The notes: generated by a model from the sequence alone, not told the origin. A DNA stretch of 64,000 bases from Rugamonas sp. A1-17 (GCA_025548565.1 JAJLPB010000015.1:148129-212128), one strand, 5' to 3'; numbered from the stretch's first letter, positions 52,284-62,569 are shown. Numbers and translations: made by a program.

Positions 52284-55200
52284 ATGACGCCTTTCTACAG
52301 CAAAACGCAGTGTTTGTTCCAATCTTGTATGAATTCCTTTGGACGGTTGCTGGCGCGCTTGCTGCTGTTTGTTTTGGTCATAGGGTACTGGCCGGCCGCA
52401 CACGCGGCCATCACCATTTCTGGCGTGGCGGCAAATCCAAGTTCCGGGGTGGCTGGGCCGGATGGTTTTCTGACCGTTGCTATCGTGGGCAACGTGGCGT
52501 CATCGAAAGGCGACGCTATCGATGCCGTCTATGTGATGGAAGGCAATACTGTCCGCTACAGCCAAACCTTCGATGTCGACTTTGACGGTAACGATGTCCC
52601 CTACAACGTCACCAGAAGCCTGGGTTTGCTTTCTCCTCCCGCTTCCGTAACTTTACCAGTCGGTACCCATACCCTCCGTGTAAGGGGCGAATCGTGGAAA
52701 AATCTTACGGCCGATAGTGCTGAGTTTGTCGTCACCGTCGCTCCCGCGCCGCTGGTACCCAATGCCCAACCCCTACCCGTTACGGTGCCGGCGATACTAG
52801 AGGGCGGGCAGACCTTCCATCTGAGCGTGACGATGCGGAACACCGGCACCATGCCTTGGACGCCGGGAGGGTTTGCTTTGGCCTCGGTTAATGGCAATGC
52901 CATCTGGGGACGAACTTCGGTGTCTCTGCCCGTCGGAGTAAATCCGGGCGGCCAATATACCTTTGAATTTGATCTTAATGCCCCGCTCTCTGCCGGAAAG
53001 TATCCCTTGCAATGGCAGATGCAGAGCGGTTCGGGAGCGTTTGGTTCCCCGACCTCGTCCAGTACGGTCGAGGTCAGGATGACCCCGCCGACTGTGGCTT
53101 TTGATCGGCCGTCCCCAAATCAGCAATTCATGTCCACCGGCGGGACAGTGGACGTCCAGGTGTCCGGCACGGCCCAACCCGCTGCTGGCGCGACCATCAG
53201 ATCGCTGACTGTGCTGGATAATGATGTCCTCATCATGACCGCGCCTGCGGGAGCGGCCTCGATCAGCGGCAGCAAGCCGTTCAATATCAACCATCATACA
53301 TTGAAGCTGGTCGCCGTCGACAACAGGGGATTAACCCAGTCTGCCACCGTGCAGTTCGATGTGCAGCCGCCACCGGCGACACCACCGCAAGTGAAATTTG
53401 ATCTGCCCAACGCGAGCAAGTATTTTTCAACCGGTGGTCCGGTGGATATTCAGGTATCCGGTACGGCGCAGCCGGTCGGAGGCGCCACTATCAGCTCTCT
53501 GGTTGTGAAGGATAATGGTAGGCCCATTCTCACTGCAGGACAGGGGGCGACGACGATCGGTGGCAGCAGTTCATTTGCGATCGGCGCACACAACCTGACC
53601 CTGGAAGCTGTTGATAGCCGTGGACAAAGCAGTGTTGCGAGCCTGCAGTTTCAGGTGGTGCCGCCAGTACCAGTGGTTTCCATCGGCGGTCCGAAGCAGG
53701 GTGACTATTTTGTCACCAGCAATGGTTCGGCGTCTGTGACGGTTAGCGGCTCAGCGATACCGGGAACCGGCGCGTCCATCACCAAGATGCAGTTGCTTAA
53801 TTATGGCAGTCCCATTGCTGGCGCCAGCAGCGCTGGTGCCAGCTTCAGCCAAGCTGTACCACTGTCAGCGAACAAGTATTCGCTATCCCTGGAGGCGACC
53901 GACAGCTTTAATCAGACCGCCAGAAGCGCTGCGGTCAATTTTGAAGTCGTGACCGGAACGGCGGGCGATCATGCGGTAGTGTTATCGCAAACGGTGCCCA
54001 CGCTCATGCGAGCCGGGGCACCGTACAACGCCGAAATAAGGTTGCTCAATACCGGAACGACGACCTGGACGCCGGGCGGACAATTCCCGTATCGACTAGG
54101 TTCGCAAGGGCCGCAGGATAATCGGATATGGCGCAACAGCGGCCGGGTCAACCTGGCCGGGCCGGTTGCTCCAGGGGCGATCGGGGTATTTAGCTTTACA
54201 GTGACGGCGCCGTCCAAGCCGGGTGCCTACCAATTCCAGTGGAAGCCTCTTCAGGAGGGGCAGCGATGGTTCGACGCCGCCACCACTCCGGCCACGATCA
54301 CCGTGGTCGGTGATGCCGGGCCAGTGGCCCAACTGGCGGTCACGCCGACCGGCGCCCAGGTGACTGCCGCCGGCACTGCAACGCTGACCTTTAGCGGCAG
54401 CGGCTCGGACGCCAGAAGCAATATCGTCAAACTGGAAGTATTCCAGGACAAAGGCTTGGGTGATGACTATGATCCCCAGCCGGTCCGGACCGTGACGGGC
54501 AACGCGCCCAGTCTGTCATTGAACTTTGCGTTGGAGGCTCCAGCCGGCGTCTATTGGTACAAGCTGCGGGTCACTAATGCGCAGGGCGACGCCACCGACT
54601 CCGAGCCGGTGGTCGTCTACGTCAACAGCGGTAGCTTGCTTGGTTCGTTGGACGGTGTCCGCAGCGACGCCAGCGGTAAGCAGGTACTGGTTGGCTGGGT
54701 ATGTCAAAAGTCGAATGCCCAGGCACTCGATTATCAGGTCACCCTGGATTCTCCTGGTAGTTCCGCCTTTGCGCTTGCCACCGGCAAGGCCGCGCTGAGT
54801 TCGGAATATGACAACGCCACCGTGCAGGGCCTGTGCGCCACGCCAGGCGCCGCCCATCATTTCAATGTCGACCTGACGGACCTGGTGGCCCAGTACAGTG
54901 GCCGGCGTCTGTTCGTGCGGGCCCAGGCAGGCGCCGACAATATTGTGCTGCCTTGCCGCGACGGCAGTTGCGTCGTGCCGGGCAGTTTGCGTGTTGGCCT
55001 GACCACGCCGCTACCGGGCAGCACTTATGCTGGCACCGGGCCATTGCCTGTGTTTATGCGCGCGCAACTGAGCGGCGGCAAAGCGCCGTATGACGAGGTG
55101 GCCTTCGGCATTGACGGCGACTGGATCGCTGGCGGTCCCGATGGCGCGCTGGATGCCTTCTCCGCCACCAAGAACGGCATGATGGCGCGTGCCGCGCCGT

Positions 55201-58200
55201 ATGCCGTGCAGGCGCGTGTTCGGCAGGGAAATTCGATCATCTACTCAATGCCGAGCCTGATCACCATTGGTGGCAGCACGGTGACGCTTCAACAGACCAA
55301 GCCGGCCGACGGCGCGAAGCTGGACATCTCAACGCCTATCGCCCTGAGTGTGACAATCACCGGCGCGGTTGAGACTGTCGCCAGCGTAAAATTTTATGCC
55401 AATGACACGCCCGTCGCGACCGGTGTCAACAGCGGCGGCACCTGGAATGCCAGTTGGAACGCTACGGTGAGCGGCGCGTTCCAATTGCAGGCGCGCGCCT
55501 TCAATGGCAGCGGCGTGCAATTGGGGCTGTCGCCCGCAATCAATGTGACCCTGACCGCAGCGTCGGGCGCCGCCGAACTACTGCCTGTTAACATCACGCC
55601 TCCTCACCTTGACAATCGCGATGCCGGCACGCTGCCGGGCAAGTTAAGTGTTGGATCGAACGGGCAAGGTAGCTACCAGATGGATTTGGCGGTGCCGCCA
55701 GGCAGCGCCGGGGTGCAACCCGCGCTGTCGCTGAATTACTCCGGCGGCTCGCCGAACGACATTGTGGGACTGGGCTGGAGCGTCGGTGGCCTGTCCCGTA
55801 TTCATCGCTGCGGCAAGACCGTGGCGCAGGATGGCGTCAATGGTCGCATCAGTTTTGACAAGGGCGACCGCCTGTGCCTGGACGGCCAGCGCTTGGTGCT
55901 GGTCGGTGTTCCTGTCAGCGATGACAACTACTGGTCCGGCACCGCCGAGTACCGCACTGAGATCGATAGCATCAGCCGCATCACCGCGATTGCCGGCCCG
56001 GCGGGCACAGCGTTCAAGGTCGAGAGCAAGGATGGTCGCGTCGCCACCTATGGCACCACGGCGAGCAGCGTGGTCAAAGCTGTGCTGGGCACGCCGAACA
56101 GCGGTGTGCTGGGCAATGCTGTGGCGCAAAAGAGCGGCCCGCAATCGTGGGCGCTGGCGCGGGTGGAAGATCGCATGAAGAACTACATCGACTTTCTCTA
56201 CGAGCAGGACACCACCACCGGAGAACACCACCCTGTCACGATTCGCTATGGCGGCGCTGGTTTGCAGCCGCATGCCGCCGTGACCTTTGAGTACGAGGCT
56301 CGGGACGATGCATGGAAGCGATACATCGACGAAACCCGCAACGATCTCCGCAAGCGCGTCACCAACATCAAGACCTATGTGGGCGATGACGTTACGGTGT
56401 CTGGCACCTTGGTGCGCAACTACACGTTGCAGTATGAGAAAAGCCCGACCAGCGGACGTAGCTTGCTCAAGTCCGTCACCGTCTGCCCCGGCACTGCTGT
56501 GCTGACGTCGCCGGACTGCCTGCCTCCGACTACCTTCGCCTGGGGCAAGCCGGATACGACCAAAACCGCCGGCTTTGTACGATGGGGCCTGTGGCCAGGC
56601 GCGCCGAATCTCGCCACCACTGGCTCGGGGGTTTTCCAACGTGCCTTCCACGCCGACTATTTCGCGTTCAGCGATTTCGAGAATCATGGTTTGACCGATG
56701 TGCTGGAAAAGCGCGTCGCTTCGCCCGTTCCGCCCGATATAAACACGCGGAGTGGTCAGGAGCGGGAGGCGACCAACCCAATTCCGCCCGGTACCATGAA
56801 GTCGCAATACGCCTACTATCACAATACGGGCAGTGGCTTTACCAAGTTTACCTACCAGATCAGCACGGGCGAAGATTTTGTCGTGCTTAGTACAGGCGAC
56901 TTCAATGGCGACGGCGCGCCGGACCTTCTGGTGCGGACCGCTAAAGCCACCCGGATATGCCTCTCGCCTCTGGGCGCGGGTGTTGAACCTGCCGCGCTGC
57001 TGCCGCAACCCATCACATTTACCTGCGATCCAAACCGACCGGCGGTAGGTGATAATTTCACGAGCCAGCTGCCGTATGTGGTCGATATCGCCGGTGATGG
57101 ACGTGCGGCGCATTACGGCCCGTATCTGACTGGAATATTGCCGACCCTCTGCATCCAAGGTGATTGCCAAATCGATCAGCAACCTCCGACGGCGGTTTTG
57201 TCCGGCTATCCACGAAAATCAACTCAGCCTTATTGGGAACTGCGTGATGTCATGTCGTTCAATCAGATGGTTGACTTCGCTGGTGTGGGCAAGCCATACG
57301 AGGTGCGCTGGAGCAAGCCTTACTTTGATTACGAGACCGTGCCCGATCCCGGCGGCAGCGCGCCAGACAGCGTGAAGATATGGCAGGGACTGACGCCTAG
57401 TGTCACCATGATTGGTTTCGGCGTGCCCGCCAGTTTCAACATACCCGCCTCGGTACCGCGCATCTCGGGTATGGGTTCGTATGACTATCCTGATGCCCCG
57501 GTCGCTTGCAAGACCGGCGATTGTTGGCCCTATATTTTCACCGAACCGCTGCCGGGTGCCAGCCTGTCGGCTGACTTCAACGGTTCGGGCTACAGCAGCC
57601 TGTTCTTCGGCTACGTGCAGCCATATGGCGCTACAGCCAAGGCTGAGGCCACGCTGTGTCATTCCACCGGTCGCGCGCTTGACTGCGGGGTGCGCCTTAA
57701 GTATAGCGGCGCACAGTATTCCAATACGATAGCGGTGGGCCAGTTTGTCGGCGACGGCCAGCCGACCGTTCTGATGGAAAACACTTCACCCAACGGCTCC
57801 GGGCGGCCTGTGCCGAACGGCACCCTGCGCATGTGCCGGCTGACTGGCGACGACAGCACCGGCGGCACAGGCGTGAATGACACCAATATGGTGTGCGACG
57901 ACTGGGGGGGAGGGGTAAAGCCCACCGGGGATTCGTATGATCAATTGTTGCTGGTGGATCTGTTAGGCACAGGCCGCATGCAGGCGCTCAGATACCATTT
58001 CAACCAACACGCGGTCAACCCGGACGACGGCCAATGGGAACTGTTCGTGCCGGTCGATCGGGCGGTGCCTGGACAGGCGCTCGACCGCATACATCAGGTC
58101 ACCAACGGTGTGGGCGTGACCGACACTCTTGAGTATGACGACGGCCTGACCACTGGCCTGGTAGGCGCATCCACTCCGTCAACGCTGACGTATCCCCAGC

Positions 58201-61200
58201 ACCGGCTACGCGAGCCGGGCAAACTCGTCCGTCGGCTGCGCACCGGCAATGGCGCGAGCCCTGACCGTACCGTCAGTTATGCCTACCAGGACGCCGCGAT
58301 TGATGTGGCTGGACGCGGCGCGCTGGGTTTTGCCACGGTGAGCTCCACGGACGAGCAGACCGGCATCGTCACGACCACCAACTATCGCCAGGACTGGCCA
58401 TTCAATGGTATGGCCGCATCGGTGACGATGACTCTGAACGGTTGCACGCTGTCGAATACTGTCAATACCTGGGATGTGCAAACGACCAACTCCGGCGGCC
58501 CGTTCCCCTATCTGAAGGGTAGTAGCATAGAGCGGCGTGACCTCGATTGCAGCGATCTGGGCAGGACGGTGACGAGTAACGACTACACCGATGGCTGGGG
58601 TAACCAGAATGGCCAATCGCTTACCGTGACCGGCGCTGGCATGAGCTATTCGAGCGAGGCCAGCACGACGTATAGCAATGACCGTACACGCTGGCTGGTC
58701 GGCCTGCCGACGCTGACGACAGTTTCCAAGACAGCCCCGAGCGCGATGACCGGTGGGCGGACTCCGCTTGGCAGCAGCGTTCCTGTAACGCGTACCGTGA
58801 GCTGGACCTACGGTCCCGAGACCGGCCTGCTGGCAACCGAGACGGTGGAGCCGGACGCCGTACAGTTCCGACTGCAGACCACCTACGACCGTAGCGGCAA
58901 CGCCTTCGGCCTGGTGAACAAAAAAATCCAGTCCTGGATCGACCCCGCCTGCGCGAGCGCCGGATGGCCGGAACCCGGCTGCGTCGCCAGCAAACAGCGC
59001 ACGGTGCAGGATGTGAACTATGAGCCGAAGGGCCGCTTCCCTCAGCAGATCAAGAATGCGCTGGGGCAGGCGGAGACGCACAGCTACGATGCCGGTAGCG
59101 GCGCGCGGCTGTCGCTGACCGGCCCGAACCTGCTGACCACCAGCTGGACCATCGACGGACTGGGCCGGGTGCGCACCGAAAAGCGCGCCGATGGCAACGA
59201 AACGCGGCGCTACCTGAAGCAATGCGCCGGCGACTGCCCGGCCGGCGCAGCCGTGGCCGAAGTGACCGAGCACTTCCATGACAGTGCGCGCATCGCCACC
59301 CCGACGGTGGACTACAGCGACGGTGTCCACCACGTGCTGCGGCGCCAGAGCTGGGGATTTGACGGCAAGGCGATCGTGACCGATCAGCGCTACAACTCAC
59401 TGGGGCAGTTGTACGAGACTGATCAGCCACACTTCGACGGCATGACGGCCTACCTGGCCAGCCGCCAGGTTTACGACGCGCTGGGCCGGGTGACCCAGGT
59501 GGAGACGCGCGGTGAAGACAACGCGGTGCTGCTCACCACTACCGAGTACAAGGGCTACACCACGGTGCTGACCAACCCGCGCAATCAGGTGCGTACCGAA
59601 ACCCGCAATGCGTTGGGCCAGTTGGTGAAGGTACAGGACGCCCGCAACGGCGTGACCAGCTTCGGCTACGAGCCGTTCGGCAGCCTGAGCCGCACTGTCG
59701 ACCCGAACGGCAACGTCACCGGAGTGGAGTACGACCGCCTGGGCCGCAAGATTGGTCTGCGCGACCCAGACCTGGGCTCGATCCGCTACGACGTCGATCC
59801 GGCCGGGCGCACCTGGGCGCAGACCAGTCCGAAGCAGCGGGCGGCCAACGACAGCACGCGCTTCGTCTTCGATCTGCTGGACCGGATGACGGCACGCTAC
59901 GAGAAGGATCTGATCGCGCACTGGGTGTATGACGCGGCGGCCAAGGGCATTGGCCAGTTGGAGCGGGCCTACACGGGCAGTGGCGACAATTATTTGCGGG
60001 TGCACAGTTACGACAGCCTGGGCCGCCCGAGCGCGACCACGCAGCGCCTGACCGACGGCACGTACAGCAGCAAGACCGACTACGACGCATGGGGCCGGCC
60101 GTACCGGCAGACCTACCAGCGAGGCACCGACGCGGCCAAGGTGTTCGTGCAGCGCTACAACGACAAGGGCTACCTGTGGCGGCTCGAACGCGGCGCGCTG
60201 GCGCTGTGGCAGGTGACGGCGCAGGACGCCGCGCAGCGGCCGACCGGCATCACACTGGGTAACGGCCTGGTCCAGAGCCGCGATTACTCGCCACTGACGA
60301 CGCGGCTGCGGGGGGCATCGCTGCAGACGGCGGGCAAGCTGCGGCGCCTGGACGAGGGCTACGAATACGACGCGCTGGGCAACGTCAGCAAGCGCAGCCA
60401 GTACTGGAGCACAGGCGGCTTTGACGAGTCCTTCGGGTACGACGAGCTGAACCGCGTGACCAGCAGCCAGGTGGCGGGCGGTGCGCTGCAGAGCTTCACC
60501 TATGACAAGGCCGGCAATATGCAGAGCAAGACCGGGGTGGGGACGGGGTTGTACATTTATCCGCCGCAGGGCGCGGAAACGGTTGCCGATGGCGCGGCGC
60601 CGCAGCCGCACGCGGTGCAGCGCATCGAAGGCATCAGTGGGACGTTCACGTATGACGTCAACGGTAATCAACTGACGGCGCCTGGGCGTACCGCCACCTG
60701 GAGCAGCTTCGACATGCCACTCACGCTGAGCAAGAACGGCAGCACGGCGAGCTTCACCTACGGCCCCGAACTACAGCGCACGCGGCAGGACCGCGGCGAT
60801 AGCACCCAGGTGGTGTATGCGGGCGCGCAGGAAGTCGAGAGCAAAGGTGGGCAGGTGACGGTGAAGACCTACTGGCCGCTGGGCGTGGGCGTGGAGATCG
60901 ACCGGCCGGGAGCGTCGTCGGCGGAATTGAACTGGACGCATGCGGACCGTCTGGGCAGCCCGATCGCGCAGAGCGACGAGCAGGGCAACTTGCGCGAGCG
61001 GCTGGAGTACGACGCCTGGGGCAAGCGGCGCAGCGCCGATGACAACGCCGGCACGTCGGATACGCTCGACGGCAAGACTGACAACCGCGGCTACACGGGC
61101 CACGAGATGCTCGACCAGCTCGATCTGGTGCACATGAATGGGCGCGTGTATGATCCATTGACGGCCAAGTTCTTGTCGGCGGATCCATTGGTGAGCGATC

Positions 61201-62135
61201 CTACCAACGGGCAGAACTACAACCGCTACAGCTATGTGCTGAACAACCCGACCAATTTGACGGATCCGACGGGCTTTTCATGCGATACCGTCACCGGCAC
61301 GGCGATTTGTCCTAGCAAGATTTCGAGGCAAGTTGCGCAAGCAGAGATGCTGGGGACAACCGGAACCGGCTTAGTGAAAGGGACATTGACCAGCGCGGAT
61401 GGCAACATCGCTATACATTGGGTTGGCAGGATGAGTGCTACTGCTTCAAGCGGCACCGGCGGCACTGGCGGCACTGGCGGAGCGAAGCAGAATGCGTCGG
61501 TGGCATCGGCAAACAGTGCACCAAACGGCGGACTCCTTACGCAGCTGAAGGACGGCTATACCGGCGACAACCGAAGCGTGATGTGGTCGGAGACCGGTGC
61601 AGAACGAGTTGGCCGCTATGCGCGTAACGTCGTTGACTTCGGGGTTAATTTATTACCTGGGTCATCGCTTCCTGAAGTGGGAGCGCAAGCTGGTCAGGGT
61701 AATTACGGCGGAGCCCTGTTGCTGTTGGGGACAGAACTTCTAGGACCTATCGGCAAGGAAATGCGTGGTGTTGGTGCGGCGGAGAGAGCTGTTACGGCGG
61801 AAGGAAACTATGTTTATCGAGGACTAGCTGCCGGAGAGGATGCAGGTGCAGGGCTAACGGCACGTATGCCTGGCGCTGGAAACAGTGAGCTGAGTCACGT
61901 CGCAGGCAAGCGAGACACCCAATGGATATCCACAACAAAAAGTTTGGATATTGCGCTTTCAAAATACGGAGAGAACGGTGTCGTGCGTATTGATTTGAGC
62001 AAAGTTGGATCATCAATATCGGATGTTTCCGGCGGATTTAAAAACGGCGGAAGGATGTCTAACTGGGCTAGACGTGATCAAGAAGTCCTGATTAAAGATG
62101 CAATTCCCGCGAGTGCGATTGAAAGAATAAAGTGA
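52284..62135 (+). CDS. giant Sec-exported Rhs/SpvB-family polymorphic toxin
   Basis: A 3283-residue protein. The signal peptide lies within residues 1-41 (LLARLLLFVLVIGYWPAAHA); an ATG at 52329 is an alternative start. FW-like domain (about 155-265), three Ig-like repeats (about 267-557, sharing VDVQVSGTAQP), second FW-like domain (about 565-670), more beta domains to about 1090, SpvB-like domain (about 1100-1400), FG-GAP-like repeats (FNGDGAPDLLVRT) and YD/Rhs repeats to about 2970. The core ends with NRYSYVLNNPTNLTDPTG. The 285-residue tail carries YRGL (Arg3179), WISTT (Ser3216) and DQEV (Glu3267), an order like the R-S-E pattern of ADP-ribosyltransferases. Its last 4 bases overlap the frame of the putative immunity gene. 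Confidence 0.9.
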   Translation: MTPFYSKTQCLFQSCMNSFGRLLARLLLFVLVIGYWPAAHAAITISGVAANPSSGVAGPDGFLTVAIVGNVASSKGDAIDAVYVMEGNTVRYSQTFDVDFDGNDVPYNVTRSLGLLSPPASVTLPVGTHTLRVRGESWKNLTADSAEFVVTVAPAPLVPNAQPLPVTVPAILEGGQTFHLSVTMRNTGTMPWTPGGFALASVNGNAIWGRTSVSLPVGVNPGGQYTFEFDLNAPLSAGKYPLQWQMQSGSGAFGSPTSSSTVEVRMTPPTVAFDRPSPNQQFMSTGGTVDVQVSGTAQPAAGATIRSLTVLDNDVLIMTAPAGAASISGSKPFNINHHTLKLVAVDNRGLTQSATVQFDVQPPPATPPQVKFDLPNASKYFSTGGPVDIQVSGTAQPVGGATISSLVVKDNGRPILTAGQGATTIGGSSSFAIGAHNLTLEAVDSRGQSSVASLQFQVVPPVPVVSIGGPKQGDYFVTSNGSASVTVSGSAIPGTGASITKMQLLNYGSPIAGASSAGASFSQAVPLSANKYSLSLEATDSFNQTARSAAVNFEVVTGTAGDHAVVLSQTVPTLMRAGAPYNAEIRLLNTGTTTWTPGGQFPYRLGSQGPQDNRIWRNSGRVNLAGPVAPGAIGVFSFTVTAPSKPGAYQFQWKPLQEGQRWFDAATTPATITVVGDAGPVAQLAVTPTGAQVTAAGTATLTFSGSGSDARSNIVKLEVFQDKGLGDDYDPQPVRTVTGNAPSLSLNFALEAPAGVYWYKLRVTNAQGDATDSEPVVVYVNSGSLLGSLDGVRSDASGKQVLVGWVCQKSNAQALDYQVTLDSPGSSAFALATGKAALSSEYDNATVQGLCATPGAAHHFNVDLTDLVAQYSGRRLFVRAQAGADNIVLPCRDGSCVVPGSLRVGLTTPLPGSTYAGTGPLPVFMRAQLSGGKAPYDEVAFGIDGDWIAGGPDGALDAFSATKNGMMARAAPYAVQARVRQGNSIIYSMPSLITIGGSTVTLQQTKPADGAKLDISTPIALSVTITGAVETVASVKFYANDTPVATGVNSGGTWNASWNATVSGAFQLQARAFNGSGVQLGLSPAINVTLTAASGAAELLPVNITPPHLDNRDAGTLPGKLSVGSNGQGSYQMDLAVPPGSAGVQPALSLNYSGGSPNDIVGLGWSVGGLSRIHRCGKTVAQDGVNGRISFDKGDRLCLDGQRLVLVGVPVSDDNYWSGTAEYRTEIDSISRITAIAGPAGTAFKVESKDGRVATYGTTASSVVKAVLGTPNSGVLGNAVAQKSGPQSWALARVEDRMKNYIDFLYEQDTTTGEHHPVTIRYGGAGLQPHAAVTFEYEARDDAWKRYIDETRNDLRKRVTNIKTYVGDDVTVSGTLVRNYTLQYEKSPTSGRSLLKSVTVCPGTAVLTSPDCLPPTTFAWGKPDTTKTAGFVRWGLWPGAPNLATTGSGVFQRAFHADYFAFSDFENHGLTDVLEKRVASPVPPDINTRSGQEREATNPIPPGTMKSQYAYYHNTGSGFTKFTYQISTGEDFVVLSTGDFNGDGAPDLLVRTAKATRICLSPLGAGVEPAALLPQPITFTCDPNRPAVGDNFTSQLPYVVDIAGDGRAAHYGPYLTGILPTLCIQGDCQIDQQPPTAVLSGYPRKSTQPYWELRDVMSFNQMVDFAGVGKPYEVRWSKPYFDYETVPDPGGSAPDSVKIWQGLTPSVTMIGFGVPASFNIPASVPRISGMGSYDYPDAPVACKTGDCWPYIFTEPLPGASLSADFNGSGYSSLFFGYVQPYGATAKAEATLCHSTGRALDCGVRLKYSGAQYSNTIAVGQFVGDGQPTVLMENTSPNGSGRPVPNGTLRMCRLTGDDSTGGTGVNDTNMVCDDWGGGVKPTGDSYDQLLLVDLLGTGRMQALRYHFNQHAVNPDDGQWELFVPVDRAVPGQALDRIHQVTNGVGVTDTLEYDDGLTTGLVGASTPSTLTYPQHRLREPGKLVRRLRTGNGASPDRTVSYAYQDAAIDVAGRGALGFATVSSTDEQTGIVTTTNYRQDWPFNGMAASVTMTLNGCTLSNTVNTWDVQTTNSGGPFPYLKGSSIERRDLDCSDLGRTVTSNDYTDGWGNQNGQSLTVTGAGMSYSSEASTTYSNDRTRWLVGLPTLTTVSKTAPSAMTGGRTPLGSSVPVTRTVSWTYGPETGLLATETVEPDAVQFRLQTTYDRSGNAFGLVNKKIQSWIDPACASAGWPEPGCVASKQRTVQDVNYEPKGRFPQQIKNALGQAETHSYDAGSGARLSLTGPNLLTTSWTIDGLGRVRTEKRADGNETRRYLKQCAGDCPAGAAVAEVTEHFHDSARIATPTVDYSDGVHHVLRRQSWGFDGKAIVTDQRYNSLGQLYETDQPHFDGMTAYLASRQVYDALGRVTQVETRGEDNAVLLTTTEYKGYTTVLTNPRNQVRTETRNALGQLVKVQDARNGVTSFGYEPFGSLSRTVDPNGNVTGVEYDRLGRKIGLRDPDLGSIRYDVDPAGRTWAQTSPKQRAANDSTRFVFDLLDRMTARYEKDLIAHWVYDAAAKGIGQLERAYTGSGDNYLRVHSYDSLGRPSATTQRLTDGTYSSKTDYDAWGRPYRQTYQRGTDAAKVFVQRYNDKGYLWRLERGALALWQVTAQDAAQRPTGITLGNGLVQSRDYSPLTTRLRGASLQTAGKLRRLDEGYEYDALGNVSKRSQYWSTGGFDESFGYDELNRVTSSQVAGGALQSFTYDKAGNMQSKTGVGTGLYIYPPQGAETVADGAAPQPHAVQRIEGISGTFTYDVNGNQLTAPGRTATWSSFDMPLTLSKNGSTASFTYGPELQRTRQDRGDSTQVVYAGAQEVESKGGQVTVKTYWPLGVGVEIDRPGASSAELNWTHADRLGSPIAQSDEQGNLRERLEYDAWGKRRSADDNAGTSDTLDGKTDNRGYTGHEMLDQLDLVHMNGRVYDPLTAKFLSADPLVSDPTNGQNYNRYSYVLNNPTNLTDPTGFSCDTVTGTAICPSKISRQVAQAEMLGTTGTGLVKGTLTSADGNIAIHWVGRMSATASSGTGGTGGTGGAKQNASVASANSAPNGGLLTQLKDGYTGDNRSVMWSETGAERVGRYARNVVDFGVNLLPGSSLPEVGAQAGQGNYGGALLLLGTELLGPIGKEMRGVGAAERAVTAEGNYVYRGLAAGEDAGAGLTARMPGAGNSELSHVAGKRDTQWISTTKSLDIALSKYGENGVVRIDLSKVGSSISDVSGGFKNGGRMSNWARRDQEVLIKDAIPASAIERIK

Positions 62136-62140
62136 TTTAT

Positions 62141-62440
62141 ATGGAAAAATTAATTCAACAACTGGAAGCGGCTTGGGACGAAAATGGATTTTTCGATCAC
62201 CTGAGAGCTGGCCTGTTTAACCCGACCGAAGCTTCAGATTTTATGATCGTACTGCGGAGCATTGACCTTAATGATCAAGAAATGATCCCAGCCCGGTTGC
62301 TTTCTCTTATCTGGTACATTCCTAGTTTCCTTGACTGGCAACGTGACCGGGTGGCAGAAAAAGGTGGAGATGCCGACGGTTATGCTCGGTTCATCACTGA
62401 AGTCATGAACATTTTAGAGGAAGTGATTGGTGTGCCCTGA
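62141..62440 (+). CDS. putative immunity protein for the Rhs toxin
   Basis: A 99-residue acidic, helical cytoplasmic protein (MEKLIQQLEAAWDENGFFDHLRAG, ending MNILEEVIGVP). It starts 5 bases after the rhs stop (or, with a GTG at 62132, overlaps it), the usual location of immunity genes of polymorphic toxins. The codon usage and lower GC resemble the toxin tail. I do not recognise a named immunity family; the role is inferred from size, position and co-variation with the tail. Confidence 0.65.
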   Translation: MEKLIQQLEAAWDENGFFDHLRAGLFNPTEASDFMIVLRSIDLNDQEMIPARLLSLIWYIPSFLDWQRDRVAEKGGDADGYARFITEVMNILEEVIGVP

Positions 62441-62458
62441 TAGGCTCCAGGCGCAGAC

Positions 62459-62482
62459 CTGACATTCAGACAAAGGCTCAGC
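62459..62482. repeat. diverged half-copy of the 22.4 kb hairpin repeat
   Basis: CTGACATTCAGACAAAGGCTC matches the arm of the hairpin at 22427-22513 (CTGACATTCGGACACGGGCTC) at 18 of 21 positions. No opposing arm is present. Confidence 0.55.
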
Positions 62483-62509
62483 TTTAACGAGCGGACGATC
62501 TCTTTGTCG

Positions 62510-62552
62510 AAAAACCACCCCGCTGGGAATTCCCGGTGCGGGTGGTTTTTTT
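62510..62552. terminator. terminator between the immunity gene and the RHH gene
   Basis: Stem ACCACCC with GGGTGGT, extended imperfectly by GC pairs, flanked by an A-run and a T-run, so it can terminate both converging genes. Confidence 0.65.
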
Positions 62553-62569
62553 AATGGAAGGTGCGTTAA

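Noticed and set aside
55644..57182. 512-codon minus-strand frame inside rhs
   Set aside because: Antisense shadow of the SpvB region; no start signal and no recognisable domain.
56880..57620. Dockerin-like calcium motifs (FNGDGAPD, IAGDGRAA, FNGSGYSS) in the Rhs protein that might pair with the secretin cohesin-like domain
   Set aside because: They fit FG-GAP/VCBS-type repeats of SpvB/TcB proteins; the paired 24-residue dockerin arrangement is not seen.
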